Shown in pieces: positions 56,755 to 64,000 of a stretch of DNA of 64,000 nucleotides. Positions within the stretch are counted from its first letter, which is position 1, and each line of letters starts with the position of its first letter. A model generated the notes under the pieces. It searched no databases and was not told where the DNA came from. It saw only the letters and a list, made by a program, of their open reading frames with translations. Both the position numbers and the translations under genes were made by a program. The stretch covers positions 1,619,501 through 1,683,500 of the forward strand of contig SMMW01000534.1 of the NCBI GenBank assembly GCA_004794655.1, read 5' to 3'. The stretch comes from Marisa cornuarietis. Its lineage: Eukaryota > Mollusca > Gastropoda > Architaenioglossa > Ampullariidae.

Positions 56755-58343
56755 ATACACTGTAATCCTTGGGCTCTCTGTGACATGACAATGCCAGTCT
56801 TGTTTATGGCAATCAGCCTTTCTTTGTTTAAACAAAGAGAAAAATTTGCCAACATCTTGCACACCTTGATTCTCCCAGACATAGCCCAAAGCATACCTGT
56901 ACAGAGTCTCACACACTTCAGACACCCAGCATGCTTTCCCCCTATTATGAAGCTCAGTCAACATGTTATATGCCTTTCGTGGGAGTCTCCTGGAGTCAAG
57001 CCTTGTCAGGCGTAACCAGTATCGAATGCAAGAGGTTTTGGAATGTACATAGAGGGGAAATCTGCCTGTGTCACCGTAGACCATATCGTTTGGGGTTTTT
57101 GGACTGACATTAACTAATTTCTTTAATGTGAAAGTGTGTGCCATTTCTACTGGGAGATTACTCTTTAAGCCCCATACTTCTGATCCGTATAAGAGCAGAG
57201 GCTTTATCTGGCTATCAAAAAGCTTAAGTAAAAGGTCAGGTGTGTAGTCTTGGATTTTCCAAAGAGTTTTAAAGATTTGGACAGTTCCTACTTTTGCTCT
57301 TGTTGTCTCTGAAGGCAGATGAAAATGACAGCTTAGTAGTAAACAATAGGCCCAGATATTTATAGGAGTTGACTACTTTCATCGCGTTGTTATTATGTCC
57401 ATTTTTCTCTGCTTGCTAGGTGTCCACCCTTTCTAAACACAATTATGTTAGATGTTTCGAGTTTCACTGTAAGATTTAGTGCTATTGCACTTTTAGAGAG
57501 TACATTTAATTGATTTTGTAGACCGCTGGCAGTGTCCGACAACAGAACGATATCGTCTGCGAACAGTAAAATGAAGATTTCTAGAAAATTCGGGTGAAGC
57601 TGAATGCCATGTTTACCATTCTCGACTATGTCTCGTGCAAGTTTGTTTATTAGGAGAAGAGTATAGGGCTAGTTATTTCTCCTTGTTTTAGACCGTTTTG
57701 ACAATGAAAAAAGTCAGAAAGATCAGCTTTGGAGCGCACCCTAGCTTTAACGATTTTATACAGGCTTCTCAGGGCGCGATGTATTTTCCCCCGAATGCCT
57801 CTTTTCCAGAGGACTAGCCATAGCTTTGCGCGAGAGACCGAGTCAATGCCTTCTGGAAATCTATGAAAGCGACGTATTTTTTCTTATTTTGCAATAAGTG
57901 TTGTTGTACCATGGCGTATAGGGTAAATATATGGTCGATTGTGGAGTGATCTTTTCGGAACCATGCTTGAAGTTCATCAACAACATTATTTTCTTCAACC
58001 CAATCCGTCACACGTTTATTTAGTATGAACGTATAGAGTTTGCTGCACACGTTAAGGAGGGAGATACCTCTATAATTATTAGGGTCATCCGTATTTCCTT
58101 TTTTGTATAGTCGGTGGATAGTAGCTTCTGACTATGATTCAGGAAACAAACCTGATGAGAAGATATGGTTAACATCTCGACCAAGAAGGGTAAAATAGTG
58201 TCAGTACTATGTTTCATAAGTTCTGGTATTATTCCGTCGGGGCCAGCTGCTTTCATATTCTTAAGATGTTTAATTGCACATATGACTTCCTCAAGTGTAA
58301 TATCCCTATCAAGGGAGTCTTCACCAGTACCTTCATTTCTGTC

Positions 58344-58478
<135 letters not shown>

Positions 58479-59634
58479 AAACAAGTGTGAATATGAGAGA
58501 GTCCAGCTGGGATTCCAGGTAAACCACATAACTTCATAACTATTTATTGGAATCAGTTTATTTCACTGGAAAACAAATTCAGACGAGATAGCAATGGAAC
58601 TGCCTACGCTACACAACAGCGAGAACACAACGGATTTCTTCACCTTACCTAAGCAAAGGTTCAAAACAAAAAAAGGATAAACAGGAGCTAGAAACCCGAG
58701 GAAGAAACAGGTCGATGTCAGCCTTCCAGATAATACCGGTAACCAAGAGTTTTTCTAGAAAAAAAAGTTTTACCTTTAGATTGACAAGAAAAAAATAGAT
58801 CGTTTTATTCTTGCTTTTCCAGATTGTTGTCAATACAGCAAACAGTGTAGAAAACACACATCAATGAAATAATGAAGATCATACGTGGGTCTGTGATTGT
58901 TTGAAGGTCTGTCCGGTGTGACGAATATGAATATGAATGTGTTATGAATGGTTGTTGTTTTGCTGTGTGATTCTGTCCATTGCTCCATTACGCGGCTGAT
59001 ACTAATTACATTTTGGGGTAAATAAGTTTTTATTTTATCTTAACGTTTTGAAAACAAAATTTAAGATTGATTGAGACTCGCGCACACACACATACACGCA
59101 CACACACACACGCACAGAGCCTCGTTTGTGCCGTACATAAACTTTGGCAAGCAAACATTCTGGAAAAAAATCATAGGATCAAAATATATTTCTTATTTCT
59201 TGTTTGCTGCATTAAAAATCAAAATGAAAAATAAATGTATAAATATTTTCCACTGAATAATTTTTTATGAAATTGTTAGATATCTGAAGTGCAATTGGAA
59301 ACATGGCTTAATTTGACTTATTTTCCTGAATTTCTGATTTTTCCTTTTTTTTGCAAATGACTGGGTTTATTCAGTTAATTTTGTCCTAACCTAAGGGAAG
59401 TGGCAAATTTCTACATTTTTAAAAAAGTAATTAATTTTAAAAGTAAACGGTGGAGCTTTTCCCACCATGTGTCAATAATAATTGAGTTCTTGACGGGCAA
59501 GAGCAATTACCCAACATAAATAGTATTTTTACCATCCACTATTAAAGACAAAATATTTAGGTAAGAGAAGGTTTCTAAATGAACTTCACTGAGACTTACT
59601 TCACGGGTAACAGCAAGAGTCTTTGTCAAGAGAC
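58479..59634. other. Upstream flank of receptor copy 8
   Basis: AT-rich, with a CA repeat at 59080-59116. None of the spacer blocks of the minus-strand units is recognisable. No convincing promoter is seen. Near the gene, 'cttcacgggtaacag' at 59600-59612 could be a weak splice acceptor. Confidence 0.45.
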
Positions 59635-60744
59635 ATGGATGATTACTTAAACTCGACGTCTGCGAGGATCGAGTCCAGAGGTTCGTTACCCTGGAACAAC
59701 GTAGATGACGTGATCACGTACGAGACGTTCCAGAAGTTTAACCTCTACGTCCAATGCCTCATCAAGCCTGTCATTCTTGTGGTGGGCGGGCCGTCCAACC
59801 TTGTCAACTGCCTCGTGTTCTGGCGCCAGGGGCTGAGGGACCGCATGAACCTCTGCCTCTTCTGTTTGTCTCTTACGGACCTGCTCTACCTCATCTTCGT
59901 GTTCGTGCAGACCGTTATCGGGCCGTTTGTCGAGTTTGTGGACGTCTTGTTAGGGAAGGAGATCTATTATAAATGCGTTGTGTACAGCGGATGGATCTCC
60001 CAGGAGTTGCGGCTCATGTCCGGGTGCATCAGTCTCGTCATCGGGGTGGAGCGGTGCGTGTGCGTCCTGCTGCCGCTGCGTGCCGTGTCCCTCATCTCTG
60101 CACGCACAATGGGGGCGCTGCTGTGCGCTGTTTACACCACCACCCAACTCGGTTTTGTCACGAGTCTCATGTCATTGGATGTCGTTGCCGTTCGTGACAA
60201 CAAGACGAGTAAGGTTCTGTACTGGAGCACGGCGCCCACGGAGGCGCTGAAGAACCACCGCAACCTCTTCAACGTCATTCAGAGGGTCCTCTTAGAGACC
60301 GTTCTACCCGTATCTATTTTCGTGGTGTTGTCCATCGCCACAGGTATCACGGTGGCCAAGCTGAAGGCTGCCATGTTGTGGCGTGAGCAAACGAGCTCCA
60401 AGGGTAGTGACGATCGTGGCCAACAGGTGGCGCTGACGAGAATGCTCGTGCTTGTTTCAGTGATGTACATAGTAACCGCAATGCCATACATCGCCTACAC
60501 ACTGGTTGCCGTATTTGTTCCTGAGTTTAATTTTGGTGGCAAGTACCAGAACAGCCTCTTTCTCGTCGCGCTGATCTCCACTGTGTGTTCCATGATTAAC
60601 GGTTCTTTTAACGTCATTATTTACTACCTGCAGTCCTCGCGCTACCGAGCGGTGCTACAGACGATGTGTTGTTGTACCACTCCCAGCAAACAGAAGAGTC
60701 TAAACACTGATACTACGGTAATCTCATTTGTATCAAAAACTTAA
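59635..60744 (+). CDS. Receptor copy 8: divergent class A 7TM receptor on the opposite strand
   Basis: Intact 369-residue frame from the ATG at 59635 (MDDYLNSTSARIES); the in-frame TTG 12 bases earlier is not a likely start. N6-S-T is a glycosylation site. TM1 with GGPSN 51-55; ICL1 FWRQGLRDRMN, identical to the other copies; TM2 with D82; E139-R140-C141 after TM3; ECL2 with N189-K-T and no cysteine; TM5 LPVSIF; TM6 TAMPYIAY; TM7 INGSFNVIIYY; C345-C-C for possible palmitoylation. It is the most divergent paralogue. Third codon positions are strongly G/C, in contrast to the minus-strand copies. It probably represents an older lineage of the family, under purifying selection. Ligand unknown. 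Confidence 0.93.
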   Translation: MDDYLNSTSARIESRGSLPWNNVDDVITYETFQKFNLYVQCLIKPVILVVGGPSNLVNCLVFWRQGLRDRMNLCLFCLSLTDLLYLIFVFVQTVIGPFVEFVDVLLGKEIYYKCVVYSGWISQELRLMSGCISLVIGVERCVCVLLPLRAVSLISARTMGALLCAVYTTTQLGFVTSLMSLDVVAVRDNKTSKVLYWSTAPTEALKNHRNLFNVIQRVLLETVLPVSIFVVLSIATGITVAKLKAAMLWREQTSSKGSDDRGQQVALTRMLVLVSVMYIVTAMPYIAYTLVAVFVPEFNFGGKYQNSLFLVALISTVCSMINGSFNVIIYYLQSSRYRAVLQTMCCCTTPSKQKSLNTDTTVISFVSKT

Positions 60745-62105
60745 CCAAATGACACACAGTATTAAACTATCGGAACGAGGACAAGTGCAGAGGAAAACAT
60801 ATATGGTGCTGATCTTTTCTTAAAAAGCAATTAATTAGGTCTTTTAGTCTTTCCCCCTACTCTTCCTTTATTTTCGTCGAAGTTGTCGGTTGTGACTGAT
60901 TCTTGTCACAGTCTGAGATGGGAGTCTTAGTGGAAGATGAAGCTATCCATACATTTCTTCGTTTTCCTGTCTTAGCAGCTCTTCATATACGACCCTAAAA
61001 GAATGATTGAGGGTCTCATTTACTGGTGTTAGAGTTAAACTTAGAGCCCCTTGATGTGACCTGGAAGTCGTCAGTATAAGATAAAATGTAGCCCTGATTT
61101 CAAGGTCTTACGCAATGGTCACAGGCACGTGACCAAACTCCCAGAGAGTGTGACTAATTAATAGAGTTATCTAAAGGCAGTCGCTTTATCACTAAAAGTA
61201 GATCGGCAGTTCACTAAAATTTAAGATAAGAAGTTTGTTAGTATTCTTATTATAAATAAATAAATAAATAAAATCTTACGCTAGGATTTTTTATCAGATA
61301 GTGGAAGCTTTCGTCGTACTTTTGTTTTAAATTGCCAGTGGCTTTTTTAATGCCGCCACAGTTTGTGATTTAAGTTTGCCATATTGTCTTTTTTCTCTCT
61401 CATAATTGTTTTTCTATCTAACAGAAAAGTATCTAATAGCTGCGTTTAAATGACATTGTCAAAGGGACTATCAAAATTCCAATACTGAAAATATATTCAA
61501 CAAAGTCTACGCGGAGTTCATTGTAAAAGAAAAGGTCTTAGCAATCTCTATGACATGGAAGTGTCTTAAGAATAAAATCACGTGCATGATATTCTGCGGT
61601 AAGCTGTCAACTTCGAGTGTGATACAATGCTGGCACGCGCCAAGAGTTCATGGGTAGATCTCATCATTCAAATATCTGAGTAAAAAAAAAACCGCCATCA
61701 TTGACAAAGACGATTGTGGTGTGCAGCTCTTTAGTCAGGAGCAGCGTTCATCCTCTACCCACCCACCCAGCCCTTCGCAACGCATTGCATGAAGACAGGT
61801 GAAAAACATGCTAAAGGTGAGTTCACTCTGCTCTCAGTGTTCCTTGCGTTTTAGCGACGCGTTTTTCTGTTAAAGTCAAAGTTTACCAAGGTGAGAGCAG
61901 ATCGGGGCCTTTCCGTTACTCCTCTGACCGGACTGCACAAGCCACCCGAATTTTTTCTAAGTGAAAGAAGCTAGCTAGTTACGCTGCCTAATCAGTATTA
62001 TTAATTTAATTAATTAACTGTGCTTACTTCTGTTCTATAAATTAATTAGATAATTTTTTTATGTGAGCAGTGTAAAAGTTTAGCTGATGACCCCTAAGCC
62101 CCTAA
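60745..62105. other. 3' flank of copy 8, no gene seen
   Basis: AT-rich. An (ATAA)n run at 61252-61274 includes AATAAA, the nearest evident polyadenylation signal, about 0.5 kb after the stop. No transposon or RNA gene recognised. Confidence 0.45.
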
Positions 62106-62412
62106 ACTCGTAGGACACCAGGAACCTCTACTATCAACAGTCAAGCAACGAAAACTGGTCTGCTTTGGTCATGTGACCCGGCACGACACCTTGTCGAAGA
62201 CTGTCATTTAAGACATCTTAAAGGATAGTGGACACCACGGTGGCCAGAAGAAATACTAGCTTACGGTCTACGACTGGACTGGTCGTCCTGTACAGGACCT
62301 ACTGACTATCGCCCACAATAGACAAGAGTGGCGGCCCCTGTCAGTTGCCGCGTCTATCCATGTGATCCCCCCCCCCCAAGACAGATGGCGGTCTAGGGAC
62401 AGCTGACTGAAA
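62106..62412 (+). mobile_element. RTE-type LINE 3' fragment
   Basis: Starts abruptly at 'ctcgtaggacaccaggaacc', equal to 56427 onward of the 55.5-kb copy, and runs through the same 3' UTR ('ctggtcgtcctgtacaggac') to 'agctgactgaaa'. Strongly 5'-truncated, frame broken (stop after the CTGTCATTTAA position). It carries a run of C near 62370 that the other copies lack. Confidence 0.9.
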
Positions 62413-64000
62413 CCATTAAAGTTAAATGCCAATAGAAGAATAGCGAAATAATAGCCACGGCTTTACATTGGCAGATAGCTGACTAGTCACGTGATCAGCT
62501 TGGCGCCTTTATACGCTTGGAATAAAGATATTCCGTCCTATGTAGATAGAATAAAAGTAATTTTTCGACAGAATTTGTTTCTTGAGGAAATATCTGTCGG
62601 GAAAGATTTGCATGACTGTAGGACTGTCAGCTATTGGCAGAATGGCCGTTACACGTTCACCAACGTCTCTACCTCATATCCCTCGACTGACATTTCCGAG
62701 CCATGATTATATGTCTACTTGGATGTAATTTAGTTTAATTTTTGTAACTACTCGGTTATGTTCAGCCATAATATTATTTCCACAAATCTCTAAGAATGCC
62801 CAGCTTTTCTCTTTGCTTGCATTCTTGATATACATTTATAAGCACTGAAAAGTTCGACCGTTAATGTTAGTTCTTACTGTGGTTTTGTCTACAGATTTTT
62901 GGAGCTCATACACATAACAACTTTAAAATTAATTTCAGTAACTACCCCTTTAGGTATGAAAGTGAACTGCAAGAGACGAAGGGAAGCAATCTGCATATTC
63001 TTGTTGTCACTAAACAGATTCTTGTCTCCCTTTCTTTACATTGCGCCATGACAACGTCTTTCAAGAATACGGGAACAAGGCGGTGAAGATAGGGAAGAGC
63101 GGCCAAAACAAAACAACAAACAAAAAAACCCTAAAAAAACAAGGAAAAAAAACAAAAAAATACTTTCCACAATGGCAGTTACAGATGACGGGCATATAAA
63201 ATGTGCATATTCGCAGTTTACGTATGTTTGAAACTATTAGAAACTATTAACTTAAAAAATAAAAAGCAGAATTTCCCAGAAATTATATTTGTGCATAGAT
63301 GTGTATTGTTTGTATAAGCGAATAACAACATCAACAAAAACTGATGGAAGTCTTTAATATCCCTGGTGTCTCTAACTTGAAAACATTAAATATGCAAATG
63401 GTTTCTCTTGTTGTGAGAACCTTTGTTGTCAACCTCTTTTGAGAACATCTTTGTTTACTAGGACTACAGTGGGACTTGGTGAAGACAGCATCCTTGGGGA
63501 TCCCGACTATGTTTATCATAACTTAATTATACGGTCCGGATGTGACCTTTACCCTTTACAAGGCGCACAAACACAGTAAATAGTAAACAACTACTTCGAT
63601 GCATACTCCAGATACTCTTAAATCTTTTGCCTGTGATGTTCATACGGTTACACTAAGGTCGTTTATGACTGAATTCGATCTGTGATTAAGTAATCTTAAT
63701 GAATCAAGATTACATTGTCCCCTGTAATTACAGGTCTGTAGGGGAAGTATTACAGCCTTGTAATGTTAAGAATAAACGGGTCTCCATCGATACAGCACGA
63801 GAGATAATTAGCACTTTAGTGTTGATTCATTAAAAGCTCTGAGTTGTGTTTACAGTCGTTGACTGGCTAATCGTGCTCTTCTTCATTTTTGGCCATGAGC
63901 AATATCTAACGATAATAATATAGATAAAAAATAAAGCAATAATAAATGAGGATGGTTCCCAGGTTACAGACATGTTAGTGCAAAGTGTCCCACAAACATT
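62413..64000. other. Unassigned AT-rich sequence
   Basis: No supported gene. The 71-codon frame at 62491-62706 is not recognised. An A-rich stretch lies at 63107-63163. Bases 63640-63760 contain short direct and inverted repeats ('ttgtaattacaggtctgta'-like) without a clear element. Confidence 0.4.

Overview
The window looks like mollusc (most likely gastropod) genomic DNA. It is AT-rich and full of microsatellites, non-LTR retrotransposon remains and short DNA transposons. Through it runs a cluster of intronless seven-transmembrane receptor genes of one family. The assignment to gastropod rests on the receptor type (rhodopsin-class, ERC motif after TM3, 'FWRQGLRDRMN' first intracellular loop), which I associate with lineage-specific chemosensory-like receptor expansions in gastropods. 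The species cannot be named from the sequence alone.

Layout. Eight receptor copies are present. Seven lie on the minus strand at about 2.4-3.2, 7.6-8.8, 17.0-18.1, 25.3-26.4, 34.2-35.3, 42.1-43.1 and 50.1-51.2 kb. One lies on the plus strand at 59.6-60.7 kb. The first is a pseudogene with an internal 304-base deletion; the other seven have open frames of 346-377 codons. Copies 1-5 are very close relatives, 6 and 7 are more distant, and 8 is the most divergent and GC-rich. The array is a true tandem duplication: non-coding blocks recur in the same order between the genes (leader, CA-rich tract, and the blocks I call C, J, F, G, H/K, B, A). The unit is about 8 kb where it is not shortened or filled by insertions.

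Mobile DNA in the spacers. RTE-type LINE pieces lie at 0.4-2.3, 36.1-36.5, 55.5-56.8 and 62.1-62.4 kb. CR1/L2- or Rex-like LINE pieces lie at 18.9-20.6, 31.7-33.8 and 43.9-44.2 kb. Other LINE reverse transcriptase remains lie at 9.5-10.6, 29.4-30.2 and 54.9-58.3 kb. There is a decayed hAT (ZMYM/DUF4371-type) transposon at 12.6-15.8 kb, TA-flanked DNA transposons at 6.5, 9.5, 11.4 and 18.8-21.0 kb, and a tRNA-derived SINE at 53.7-54.0 kb. Because the units are paralogous, several insertions can be compared with an empty site in a sister unit. One LINE is nested inside another with an 11-base target duplication.

How it works together. The receptors are probably G protein-coupled surface receptors, perhaps sensory, each encoded by one coding exon and probably preceded by a non-coding exon (a splice-acceptor-like site sits just before the ATG). 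A 323-base tract identical between copies 2 and 5 points to gene conversion. Changes between close copies seem concentrated at the end of TM2, TM5, TM6-ECL3 and TM7, as expected for diversification of ligand recognition. I found no operon, CRISPR array, rRNA gene or functional tRNA gene.
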